Source: 0-14-0-20-45-22 sp041645495 (GTDB lineage: Bacteria; Fidelibacterota; UBA2242). From it: DNA of 64,000 nucleotides. The stretch covers positions 14,974-78,973 of the forward strand of contig JBAZPZ010000002.1 in the NCBI GenBank assembly GCA_041645495.1, written 5' to 3'. The notes beneath the pieces were generated by a model. It saw only the letters and a list, made by a program, of their open reading frames with translations, was not told where the DNA came from and made no database searches. Position numbers and translations under genes: made by a program. Shown here piece by piece: positions 52,493 to 61,900 of the stretch (position 1 is the stretch's first letter; each line of letters begins with the position of its first letter).

Positions 52493-53701
52493 ATGAAAAA
52501 AGCAATCTTTCTTCTGCTCGTTTTTTCCGCGTCGTTATTCGCTCAGAATTCCTTTTACACGGCTTACGGATTCGGCATCGAATCGCCTTCCGCGCCGGCG
52601 AGAAATCTAGGAATGGCGGGAACAGGCGCCGCGATGACCGATTCCATCGCGCTGAATACTACCAATCCGGCTTTGTGGACGAATTTTTTCACGACGTCGC
52701 TTCAGGGACAGATTTATTCTTCGAACTTAGCCGCTACGCAGACTTCTTTCGCCAGCAATTTAACACGTTTTGAAGGTTTTGCTTTTAAAGTGCCGATTGG
52801 AAAACGCATGGGCTTTGCGCTGGGAATGTCGCCGAAGACGCGCTCCGTCGGTAAAATGTCGTTCACCGATTCGACGAGTTATGCCGGAACGATGGTCGAT
52901 TATCGGTCGGTAATCAAATCCGTCGGCGGTATTTCCTCCTTTTATCTGGGCGGCGGTTACCGGCTCAATCCGAATTTATCGCTTGGCGTGAAATTGGATT
53001 TGCTGTTCGGCAGTTACCTCGTCAAGACGGACACCGATTTCGGAAATGACGACGAATGGGATTCTTTCTTCAAGAAGGAAACTTCGATCAGCGGTTCACA
53101 GGTCGGCCTCGGATTTCTCTGGAGCTTTCCGAAGATCGGCTTAAATATTGCCGGCGTTTATGAACATCCACTCGGTTTTAAATACACTCAAATCCTCAAT
53201 TATTATTACGGTGAAGACGATACACTTCCAACGCAATCGCTTGAATATCCGTCGTCGTTACGGCTGGCGGTGAGCCAAAAGGTTCTCGAAAATACCAGCG
53301 TCAATTTCGACGTTCAGATGGGAAAGGTTTCGAGTACAATCTTCAAAAAATTTTACCTGTTCAAAAAGTCCGATGCGAAAAACCCGGTTTATGTCGGACT
53401 TGGCGTTGAAAAACGAAGCGAGCCGTACGAGATGAAAAACATATGGAAACTAATGGCATTTCGCGGTGGAATTTTTTACCGCACCGAACCGTTTTACCAA
53501 TCCGAATCGGTTCGTGAGACGGGCGTGAGCTTCGGGGTAGGATTTCCTTTCAACAGAAATCAAAATCGCTTAGATTTTGCGGTGGTTTATAGTAATCGTG
53601 ATGGTTTTTTAAATCAAGAGATCGGAACTGAAAAAGTATTGGATTTTCATTTCAGCGTTACGACGGGTGAAATGTGGTTCCAGAGATTTTCAAGACGTTA
53701 A
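52493..53701 (+). CDS. outer-membrane beta-barrel protein, FadL/PorV-like
   Basis: 402 residues. Signal peptide MKKAIFLLLVFSASLFAQ; then PARNLGMAGTGAAMTDSIALNTTNPALW, the glycine-rich plug-like start shared by FadL-type and PorV/PorQ-type barrels. The remainder alternates aromatic and polar residues and ends in a beta-strand with terminal F-S-R-R. Probable outer-membrane channel or T9SS-related protein; which of these is not resolved. It overlaps nothing and is followed by the TPR lipoprotein. Confidence 0.75.
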   Translation: MKKAIFLLLVFSASLFAQNSFYTAYGFGIESPSAPARNLGMAGTGAAMTDSIALNTTNPALWTNFFTTSLQGQIYSSNLAATQTSFASNLTRFEGFAFKVPIGKRMGFALGMSPKTRSVGKMSFTDSTSYAGTMVDYRSVIKSVGGISSFYLGGGYRLNPNLSLGVKLDLLFGSYLVKTDTDFGNDDEWDSFFKKETSISGSQVGLGFLWSFPKIGLNIAGVYEHPLGFKYTQILNYYYGEDDTLPTQSLEYPSSLRLAVSQKVLENTSVNFDVQMGKVSSTIFKKFYLFKKSDAKNPVYVGLGVEKRSEPYEMKNIWKLMAFRGGIFYRTEPFYQSESVRETGVSFGVGFPFNRNQNRLDFAVVYSNRDGFLNQEIGTEKVLDFHFSVTTGEMWFQRFSRR

Positions 53702-53717
53702 CGTAAGGGGTTATTGG

Positions 53718-54998
53718 ATGAAATTGGATCGCACTTTTCCTGGAATGATGATTTTAGTCGCTCTTGTCTTCAGCGTTGCACTCGTCAGTTGCGTGCCGCC
53801 GACGGATACGGGCGAGAGTCAAAAGGTCAAGGCCGCCGCGCCGGTTGCAGACCACAGTAAATGCGACCTCCATTTGAGTTTTGCATATAGTTACTATCAG
53901 AATCAGAACTGGAATGGCGCTATTGAAAATTACAAGAAGATGATCGAATACGGATGCAAGGAAGAATATGCTCAGGATATTTTTACCTATTTTGGCCGTG
54001 CCTATCAGCAATTGGCCAAAGACAATCCGGATTATTACGACAGCGCGCTGTTCGTGTTCCTCGAGGGTGAACAGTACCTGCCGAAGGATATGTTCCTGCA
54101 TAAAAATATCGCCTACATCTATCATCTTCAGAATAAACTGGATCAGGAAATTCGCGAGTACGAAAAGATGATTGCACTGAAGCCGGAGGACATTGAACTG
54201 TATCGTTCCGTCATTAAATTATACTTCGCGACTCAGCGTTTTAACGATGTATTATGGGCGATCGACGGTGTTCTGGCGCTCAATCCTAACGACGATCAGG
54301 CCGTGAACGACCGGTTGACCGCTTATGAAAAACTCGGCAAAGACATCACCGATGTTCAAAGAGAACAATGGGAGAAAAATCCGAACAACCTGCGTTACGG
54401 GCTTCAGTACGCGAAGGTTTTAACTGACAAACGCGACTTTGAAAAAGCGATCGAAGTTTATAAAAAAGTCACGTTGTTGGATGATAAAAACCGTGAGTCG
54501 TGGGAAAATCTTGCCGATCTGTATTTGACGATGAACAAAATCGATGATGCCGTGAAGACCTTTACGTATATCGGTAGAAATATTGCACCCAGAGACCTGA
54601 CGATTATCCAGAAAATTATCCGCGCTTATACGGCACAGGGCGACTTCGCCAATGCTTATTCTTGGGCGCAAAAAGCGGTGGAAATCGGCGGATCGAGCCT
54701 TGCGTATAAGATTCGCGGCGATTATTACTACGCGGTTGCCGAATTCAATTGCAGTTCGAAACAGCTCAATTTTGAAGACCGGTTGGTTTATAAACTGGCG
54801 TATGACGATTATCAGAAAGCGCTGGAAATGGGCGATGTCAGCGTGAAAAACCTGCTCGACCATATGAAAGAATATCTGATTCCGACCAAGGAAGATTGGT
54901 TCATGAACCGTTTTGACGAAAAAGGCCTGGAGCGGAAAAATTTTCGTCCAAAATCTACCTGTTACAACTTTATTCAGGTCGATGTAAAGAAAAACTAA
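53718..54998 (+). CDS. TPR-repeat lipoprotein
   Basis: About 426 residues. A lipoprotein signal ends in VALVSC (Leu-Val-Ser-Cys lipobox), which fixes the start at ATG 53718 (AAGGGG nearby) instead of 53667, whose translated N-terminus is unlike a signal. Behind it are at least six TPR units, for example WNGAIENYKKMIEYG, VLWAIDGVLALNPND, AIEVYKKVTLLDDKN and FANAYSWAQKAVEIGG. It probably scaffolds an envelope complex in the periplasm. Neighbours are a barrel protein upstream and rpiB one base overlapping downstream. Confidence 0.78.
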   Translation: MKLDRTFPGMMILVALVFSVALVSCVPPTDTGESQKVKAAAPVADHSKCDLHLSFAYSYYQNQNWNGAIENYKKMIEYGCKEEYAQDIFTYFGRAYQQLAKDNPDYYDSALFVFLEGEQYLPKDMFLHKNIAYIYHLQNKLDQEIREYEKMIALKPEDIELYRSVIKLYFATQRFNDVLWAIDGVLALNPNDDQAVNDRLTAYEKLGKDITDVQREQWEKNPNNLRYGLQYAKVLTDKRDFEKAIEVYKKVTLLDDKNRESWENLADLYLTMNKIDDAVKTFTYIGRNIAPRDLTIIQKIIRAYTAQGDFANAYSWAQKAVEIGGSSLAYKIRGDYYYAVAEFNCSSKQLNFEDRLVYKLAYDDYQKALEMGDVSVKNLLDHMKEYLIPTKEDWFMNRFDEKGLERKNFRPKSTCYNFIQVDVKKN

Positions 54999-55435
54999 TG
55001 AAGATTTCGTTTGGCGCCGACCATGCCGGTTTCGCTCTGAAAATCGCGCTCATTGAATTTGCCAAAAGCCTCGGATACGAGACGACAGACCGCGGAACCA
55101 ACGGAAGCGACTCGGTGGATTATCCGGATTACGCGCAAAAAGTCGCGCAAGACGTCACTCGGCGAATCGCGGACTTCGGCGTTCTAATCTGCAAGACGGG
55201 CGTCGGGATGTGCATTTCCGCCAATAAAGTTCACGGGATTCGCGCGGCGTTATGCTACTCGCCGGAAATTGCCCGGCTGAGCCGTCTGCACAACAACGCC
55301 AACGTGCTGTGTCTCGGTGCGAGTTTTACAGAACCTGAAGCGGCGAAACAAATTTTTCAAGTTTGGATAGAGACGAATTTTGAAGGCGGCAGACACGAAA
55401 AGAGAATCGAAAAAATGATGAATCTGGAAAGTTAG
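54998..55435 (+). CDS. rpiB: ribose-5-phosphate isomerase B
   Basis: 145 residues. Interconverts ribose and ribulose 5-phosphates. MKISFGADHAGFALK, VLICKTGVGMCISANKVHGIRAALC with the catalytic Cys in the CKTGxG loop, and the NVLCLGA segment identify the RpiB/LacAB family. With rpe at 18744 it supplies the non-oxidative pentose pathway. Starts on the last base of the TPR gene stop; glyA follows after four bases. Confidence 0.95.
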   Translation: MKISFGADHAGFALKIALIEFAKSLGYETTDRGTNGSDSVDYPDYAQKVAQDVTRRIADFGVLICKTGVGMCISANKVHGIRAALCYSPEIARLSRLHNNANVLCLGASFTEPEAAKQIFQVWIETNFEGGRHEKRIEKMMNLES

Positions 55436-55439
55436 TCAA

Positions 55440-56756
55440 ATGGATTTTCCGTTTTTGCGTCAACAGGACCCGGAAGTGTTGTCAGCCATTTCGGGCGAAC
55501 TCGAAAGAGAACGCTGGACGCTTGAACTGATCGCTTCCGAGAATTTCGTCAGCCCGGCTGTTCTGGAAGCCGCCGGGTGCGTCATGACCAATAAATACGC
55601 CGAAGGTTATCCGGGAAAACGCTATTACGGCGGTTGCTCTGCGGTCGATCAGGCCGAAAACCTTGCCCGCGATCGCGTCAAGAAACTATTCTCCGCCGAA
55701 TATGCCAACGTTCAGCCACATTCCGGTTCGCAGGCGAATATGGCGGTTTACTTTTCACTTTTAAAGACGGGCGACACCGTTCTGGGAATGGACCTCGCTC
55801 ACGGCGGACATCTGACGCACGGCAGTCCTGTCAATTTTTCCGGTAAGTTGTTCCACATCGTTTCCTACGGCGTGAAAAAGGAAACGGGAAGGATCGACTT
55901 CGATCGGCTTTCAGCGCTGGCAAAAGAGCACAAACCGAAAATGATCATCGCGGGTGGCTCGGCTTATCCGCGGATTCTCGACTTCCCGAAATTCCGTGAA
56001 ATCGCCGATAGCGTCGGCGCATTTCTCGTCGCCGATATCGCGCATCCCGCCGGGTTGATCGCCGCCGGTTATCATCCCAGTCCGATGCCGTTTTGCCACG
56101 TGGTTACTTCCACGACGCATAAAACATTGCGTGGTCCCCGGAGTGGTTTGATCCTGATGGGAAAAGATTTTGAAAATCCGTTTGGAATCGTCGCAGGAAA
56201 GTCCGGCCGGAAAAAAATGATGTCCGAAATCATCGACTCGAATGTCATGCCCGGCATTCAAGGCGGACCGCTGATGCACATCATCGCGGCAAAAGCCGTT
56301 GCTTTCGGTGAAGCGCTACAGCCGTCGTTTCGCGACTATGCGCACCAGATCATTCTCAACGCCGCAACGCTGGCCGAAGAACTGATGAGACGCGATTTTC
56401 ACCTGATTTCCGGCGGAACGGACAATCATCTGATGCTCATCGACCTCACCAACAAAGGCATCACCGGTAAAGCGGCGGAGCAAGTTCTCGAAGAATCCGG
56501 CATCACGACGAACAAAAATATGGTTCCGTTCGATACGCAAAGCCCATTCATCACGAGCGGAATTCGCATCGGAACGGCGGCAATGACGACACGCGGTATG
56601 AAAGAGCCGGAAATGAAAATCATCGCAACGCTCATCGATCGCGTTCTGTCCGATCCTGAAAACATTCAAACGCGACAAACCGTGCGCGCCGAAGTCCGGC
56701 AACTCTGCGCACGTTTCCCGCTTTATCCGGAGATCAAAGCAGAGGTGAATGTATGA
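55440..56756 (+). CDS. glyA: serine hydroxymethyltransferase
   Basis: Converts serine and THF into glycine and methylene-THF, the one-carbon donor for ThyX and purines. PLP-binding lysine at residue 228 in STTHKTLRGPRSG; other motifs ELIASENFVSPAVLEA, NKYAEGYPGKRYYGG and the C-terminal RIGTAAMTTRGM. 438 residues, normal. ATGA overlap with nrdR; the rpiB-glyA-nrdR order is found in several bacterial groups. Confidence 0.97.
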   Translation: MDFPFLRQQDPEVLSAISGELERERWTLELIASENFVSPAVLEAAGCVMTNKYAEGYPGKRYYGGCSAVDQAENLARDRVKKLFSAEYANVQPHSGSQANMAVYFSLLKTGDTVLGMDLAHGGHLTHGSPVNFSGKLFHIVSYGVKKETGRIDFDRLSALAKEHKPKMIIAGGSAYPRILDFPKFREIADSVGAFLVADIAHPAGLIAAGYHPSPMPFCHVVTSTTHKTLRGPRSGLILMGKDFENPFGIVAGKSGRKKMMSEIIDSNVMPGIQGGPLMHIIAAKAVAFGEALQPSFRDYAHQIILNAATLAEELMRRDFHLISGGTDNHLMLIDLTNKGITGKAAEQVLEESGITTNKNMVPFDTQSPFITSGIRIGTAAMTTRGMKEPEMKIIATLIDRVLSDPENIQTRQTVRAEVRQLCARFPLYPEIKAEVNV

Positions 56757-57226
56757 AGTGTCCATTCTGTTCTTCGTCCGAGTCCAAAGTCGTCGATTCC
56801 CGCACCGCGCAAAAAAACAATGCGATACGCCGCCGCCGGGAATGTCTCGATTGCGGACATCGGTTTACAACCTATGAATATGTGATGGAATACCCGCTGA
56901 CCGTTATCAAAAACGACGGCAGGCGGGAAGAATATTCGCGGGCAAAACTGCTGAACAGTATGAAAATCGCCTGCAATAAACGTTCGATTCCGATGACAAA
57001 GATCGAGGCTGTCGTCATGGACATCGAAAAAGAGATCGAAGAACTGGCGGGAGGCGAGATTCCTTCCAGCCGGATCGGCGAATTGGTAATGAAAAATTTA
57101 AAAGACCTGGACGAAGTATCCTATATTCGTTTTGCGTCCGTTTATAAAAAATTCAAAGGGCTGGATGAATTTGTGAACCATATCGAAAGCCTCACTAGTG
57201 ACGAGGCCGGAACAGGAACAAATTAA
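56753..57226 (+). CDS. nrdR: transcriptional repressor NrdR
   Basis: 157 residues. Zinc ribbon Cys3, Cys6, Cys31, Cys34 then an ATP-cone (about 49-139) that senses dATP/ATP; represses ribonucleotide reductase genes by binding NrdR boxes. Motifs KCPFCSSSESKVVDSR and RRRRECLDCGHRFTTYE are family-typical. No nrd genes or NrdR boxes were recognised in the window. Coupled to glyA. Confidence 0.96.
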   Translation: MKCPFCSSSESKVVDSRTAQKNNAIRRRRECLDCGHRFTTYEYVMEYPLTVIKNDGRREEYSRAKLLNSMKIACNKRSIPMTKIEAVVMDIEKEIEELAGGEIPSSRIGELVMKNLKDLDEVSYIRFASVYKKFKGLDEFVNHIESLTSDEAGTGTN

Positions 57227-57293
57227 TTTTCATTCCGTTTGAACTGTTGTTTGAATCATAAAATCATGCGCGTCATACCCGGAAAGGTGGAAG

Positions 57294-57458
57294 ATGCTTT
57301 CGACTGAATTATTGGAAATATTAGTCTGCCCTAAGTGCCTGAGCGAGTTGGAATATGACACGGCCAATCAAAAACTGATTTGTCAGAAATGCCGGCTGAA
57401 ATATGAAATTCGGGACGATATTCCGATCATGCTGGAAGACGAAGCGGAACATTTTTGA
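57294..57458 (+). CDS. 54-residue Trm112-like zinc-ribbon protein
   Basis: A short gene easily missed by length filters. The protein begins MLSTELLEILVCPKC and continues to LICQKCRLKYEIRDDIPIML: two CxxC pairs (Cys12/15 and Cys30/33) and the R-x-x-I-P-x-M-L ending of the Trm112/YcaR family, which activates or accompanies SAM methyltransferases in other organisms. GGAAAGGTGG precedes the ATG by about six bases. It lies 67 bases after nrdR. No candidate partner methyltransferase is adjacent, so its target is unknown. Confidence 0.88.
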   Translation: MLSTELLEILVCPKCLSELEYDTANQKLICQKCRLKYEIRDDIPIMLEDEAEHF

Positions 57459-57606
57459 ACGCGATGAAATCCGGATTGACCGATTGACAGCGAACTTGAA
57501 ATGATAATCAAAGAGGTAAGACCGACAAAATTGTTAGCCAATTGAAGTTCAATTAGTTCTAAAGATTGAGTTTTATCACCAATTTTATCTTTTCGTTGTT
57601 TATATT

Positions 57607-57628
57607 AACCGAAGTGATTCGGTTTTTT
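57607..57628 (+). terminator. terminator-like hairpin in the leader of the PorV-like gene
   Basis: A 7-bp stem, AACCGAA (57607-57613) with TTCGGTT (57618-57624), around GTGA and followed by TTTT. It lies about 20 bases upstream of the GGAGG of the next gene. It may end transcription from the nrdR side, or act as an attenuator if the promoter is further upstream (the preceding 100 bases are AT-rich). Confidence 0.45.
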
Positions 57629-57647
57629 CTATCTAAGGGAGGTCTGA

Positions 57648-58910
57648 ATGAAAAAGTGCGTTGCCATCATCGGTGTTTTGATTAGCTTGAGCGCTTTCGC
57701 GTTCGCGCAGAGCGAAGCGGGAGCGATCTGGTTGCTAATCAACCCGGGGGCAAGACCGGCGGGAATGGGCGAAGCAGGAGCCGCCATTGCGGACGATGCA
57801 TACGCCAGTTACTGGAACCCGGCGGGATTGGGATTTCTTCGCGGACGGGAAGCCGCGCTGACCCACACCAACTGGTTGCCGAATCTTGCATCGGATATTT
57901 ACTATGATTTTTTAGGATACAGACAATTTATTCCTAATGTCGGAACGGTAGGCGGACATATTATCGTCATGAACCTTGGGGAACAACAAAGAATGGACGA
58001 GCGTGGGATTTATCTCGGCGATTTTACGTCTTACATGATGGCGGTTACCGGTTCCTACGGCACGGCGCTCACCCGTCGTTCATCCATCGGCGTCAGCATC
58101 AAAATGATCTATCAGCATCTGACCGATCAGGGCGCAGGCGCGGAAAAAGGGAAAGGCTATTCGACCAATTTCTGCTTCGATTTTGGATATTTGAAGAAGC
58201 AGTTCCTGCTGAAAAACCTGACTTTCGGCGCGAGCATCGCCAACATCGGTCCCAAGATTTCCTTTATCGACGTTAATCAGGCCGATCCGTCGCCGACGAA
58301 CCTTAAAATGGGATTGAGTTATACTTTCGGAAACGAGTACAACAAAATCACCATCGCCTACGACGTCAACAAATTGCTTGTCGCCGCCTATCCTGCCCGC
58401 GATATCGATGGAGATGAGCGCGTTGGTTATTACAACGAAAACGGCAACTATGTCGGAGCTTCCGGCGAGTACAACAAAGACGGACAACGCGAGACGGAAT
58501 ATACCGATGAATGGTACAAGGGAATTTTCACGTCGTGGATAGATGACTGGTTTCTGTTAGGCGATTCCAAAGTCGATGGAATCGGTAAAGATCTAGGCGG
58601 CGGAAAGAATAAGTGGGGCGAAAAGGCGGACGAAGACGGCGATTTGAATGATGGTTCCTTTGCCGGAGAGTTCGAGAAATTAACTCACAATTTCGGAATC
58701 GAATACTGGTATTCGAATCTCTTCGCAATTCGCGTCGGCTGCATGTACGACAAGACCGGGAAAATCATGATGAAAGACAAATATCCGGTTCCCACGTTCG
58801 GCGCCGGACTGCGATATGCCGGGATGGGATTCGATTTCGGGTACACTGCCGGCGATGCGGGACATGCGCGTCAAAACACCATGCTGTTTTCACTGAATAT
58901 GAAGTTTTAA
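57648..58910 (+). CDS. PorV/PorQ-family outer-membrane protein
   Basis: 420 residues. Signal peptide MKKCVAIIGVLISLSAFAFA; then the diagnostic block FLLINPGARPAGMGEAGAAIADDAYASYWNPAGLG (here WLLINPGARPAGMGEAG), followed by barrel strands and a C-terminal FSLNMKF strand. PorV is the shuttle that delivers T9SS substrates to the attachment complex. An Asp/Gly-rich insert (about 240-330, with DIDGDERVGYYNENG and DEDGDLNDG) is unusual and could be a calcium-binding loop region. GGAGG lies 7 bases before the ATG. It directly precedes the T9SS-tailed M6-like protein. Confidence 0.85.
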   Translation: MKKCVAIIGVLISLSAFAFAQSEAGAIWLLINPGARPAGMGEAGAAIADDAYASYWNPAGLGFLRGREAALTHTNWLPNLASDIYYDFLGYRQFIPNVGTVGGHIIVMNLGEQQRMDERGIYLGDFTSYMMAVTGSYGTALTRRSSIGVSIKMIYQHLTDQGAGAEKGKGYSTNFCFDFGYLKKQFLLKNLTFGASIANIGPKISFIDVNQADPSPTNLKMGLSYTFGNEYNKITIAYDVNKLLVAAYPARDIDGDERVGYYNENGNYVGASGEYNKDGQRETEYTDEWYKGIFTSWIDDWFLLGDSKVDGIGKDLGGGKNKWGEKADEDGDLNDGSFAGEFEKLTHNFGIEYWYSNLFAIRVGCMYDKTGKIMMKDKYPVPTFGAGLRYAGMGFDFGYTAGDAGHARQNTMLFSLNMKF

Positions 58911-58959
58911 GCGTGCCGGATCCATCGTCTTAACGCCCAATCCTTCGAGAAGTTACCTG

Positions 58960-61900
58960 ATGAAACAAACACGCCTACTTTTAATGCTCCTGCTGTTGAC
59001 CTTGCCGGTTTTTGCGCAGTCGAATCCGGCGATAACACCTATATTAAAAACACGTTCTCCGGAGATAGAAAAATCCCTGTTCCCGGCTGATCTGAGAATC
59101 TGCGCGCTTCGCGTCTCTTTCCAGCGGGATGATAACGACGCGACGACCGGCAATGGACAGTTTCTCGCCTCCGCTAATCCGCCTTGCAGCGACATGATCG
59201 TCGATCCGCCACCGCACACGATCGCCTATTTCAAGGACCACATCGAAGCGGTATCGAACTATTATTCTCACGCGTCAAACGGAAAGGTCAACATCGACTA
59301 TGCCAATTCGGATGTTTATCCGACGATCGACACGGTTACTTATCTCGTCTCTCACACGATGGATTATTACAACCCGTTTTTGGAGAAAGACAGCATCGAT
59401 CTGCGGCTGGCGCAACTCTTTGTCGAAGCCGTTCGTCTGGCAGACGCGGATGTCAATTTTAAAGATTATGACTTGGTCGTTTTGTTCCATGCGGGCGTCG
59501 GACAAGATTTCGATCTGTTTTTAGACCCAACCCCGAACGATATTCCATCCGCTTATATGAATCAGGCGGATCTCGCCGCTTACCTCGAATCCGAGAATCC
59601 GGGAACGACTCAACTGCTCGTCGATGACGGAACGCACTCTATTAGCGGCGGCATCATTTTACCCGAAACCCAAAATCATCTCCTTTTCCCCAATTGGAAA
59701 GAAGTGTTCGGAAGTTATTCGACGCCATGCGATTACCAAATCGGCTTGAACGGTACGTTCGCTTTTATGATGGGATTCTATCTCGGACTGCCGGGACTTT
59801 ACAATACGGAAACCGGCGAAACCGGAGTCGGAAAATTCGGGTTGATGGATCAGGGCTCGGCGAATTTGAACGGACTTGTTCCATCGTTTCCGTCCGCCTG
59901 GGAACGTGAGTTCATGGGCTGGACTCAACCGGTCATTGCGAAGTCCGAAAACAATGTAAAACTTTCATATGCCGAATCCGGCGCCGATTCGACGCTCTGG
60001 AAAGTGCCGGTGAACGACAACGAGTATTTTCTCGTCGAAAACCGGAATGCGCATGTTCGTCCGGGCGTCTCGTTAGACAGCATTCAATACAAGATTTATA
60101 CCGATAATGGCGAGGATGAATGGCCTTCGCTTCTTCCGCTCATCCGCGATTCGATCGACGCCGTTTTCTCGCCGCGCGGCGTATTGCTCTCCGTTCCGAA
60201 ATATGATCTCGGCCTGCCCGGCAGTGGACTCCTCATCTGGCATATCGACCAATCAGTCATCGACGAAAATCTCGCTAACAATAAAATTAACAACGATCGC
60301 GACCGTCGTGGTGTCGATCTCGAAGAAGGCGACGGCGCGCAAGATCTCGGCTATACGTCGCAGTTGATCGGCGCGAATGTCGATATCGGCTGGTATTTCG
60401 ATCCATGGTTTGCGGGAAACGAAGGCTTCTGGGATTTGAATCAGGATTACACTGCCGATGCGATCAAGAGCGTCGGATTTACGGACGATACAAATCCATC
60501 CGCCAAGACCAATGACTTCGCACGAACGGGTATTAAAATCGATCACATCGGAAAAGCCGACAGCGTAATGACGTTTCAGATCAATCGGACAAATACATAT
60601 TTTGACATTTCAGGCGACTGGTATTATCCAAGGCAAATGAGTTCTTTTCCGCCGGTCGCAATCGATTTGGATGAAACCGATTCTCAACAGGAATTCGTCA
60701 CAATTCTGGATAGCATTTATCTATGGAACAGTTCCGGAAATCTGATCAATTCTTTAAATGTTGTGAGTGGACGTCGACAAATGGATCCTGTCTGGTCCGA
60801 AGTCGGAGACACAAATCTAATATTTGCGTCGATCCGCCCAAACGAGATCACTTGCTGGAGTATCGACGCGTCCGGAGGAATTCGGGAAGAATTTAATCGA
60901 TATGTTGCAGAATTTGATATTGTAAAAAGTAAGTGTGTTTGGGGAAAAAATCTTCTGATCAGTTGTGTAGATTTAACCTCGGATCGATTTTTATTAATAA
61001 AAGTAACACCTGAAACCGATGCGGATAGCGTCACGATTCTCGAGACAAATGCAACGTTGAACTTAGTAGGTAACAGTCAAAATACTTTTGGGCTGACGCG
61101 ATCCGGTAAGATTTATCGGATTACCGATTCACCACTTAGCGCCGCATTGCTTGTCGAAATTCCGAATTTTCCGACGGAAGGTTACTATGAGTTTGTTGCC
61201 GGATATTTAAATAACAACGACGAACCGGATTTAGTTATCAGCTGCTTGAATGGAATCATCGAAGTTCTGGATGCCGCGACCGATTCCTGCTTAGTTCGAA
61301 CATTACCGACCTTTTATCCTTACTTAGCCTTATCCGACATCGATGGCGATCAGCGTGTCGAAATCATCGGGATGAATGGCGAACAGATCGTCGCTCTGAC
61401 TGATGAGTTGGTCGTGGAAGCCAATTTTCCGATTGAAGTTCCGCATCTTTATCAAAATGAATCGGTTTTTGGCACTCACTTATACACGTCGGATGTGGAT
61501 GGCGACGGCATTCTCGATATTCTCGTTCGGCTTGAAGGCGTCGGAATTCTCGCTTTCAATTATCATGGCGAACTTATACCGGGATTTCCGATTGCCGTCC
61601 CGGGTATTTCAGGATCTGAACCAACAATTCTGTTAAATTCTGATGATGGATTGTTGGAAATTATCAGGAAGAACGACTTCCATTACATCGGAACCCTCTT
61701 AAGTTCGCAACCGCTTTCGGAAAATGCCTGGACGACAAGCGGTGGAAATTCGAGCCGCAACTATTTTTATCCGGTCAGATCCACGCAAACGACGATCACG
61801 GATAAATCGCTCCTGAACCATAAGAAGACATTCAACTGGCCGAATCCGGTCAAGGGAACGACGACGGCTATTCGGTATTTTCTGAATCACGACGCGAACC

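Noticed and set aside
53667..53717. Longer N-terminus for the TPR lipoprotein starting at 53667
   Set aside because: It would overlap the previous barrel gene and place 17 non-hydrophobic residues in front of an otherwise ideal lipoprotein signal; ATG 53718 fits better.
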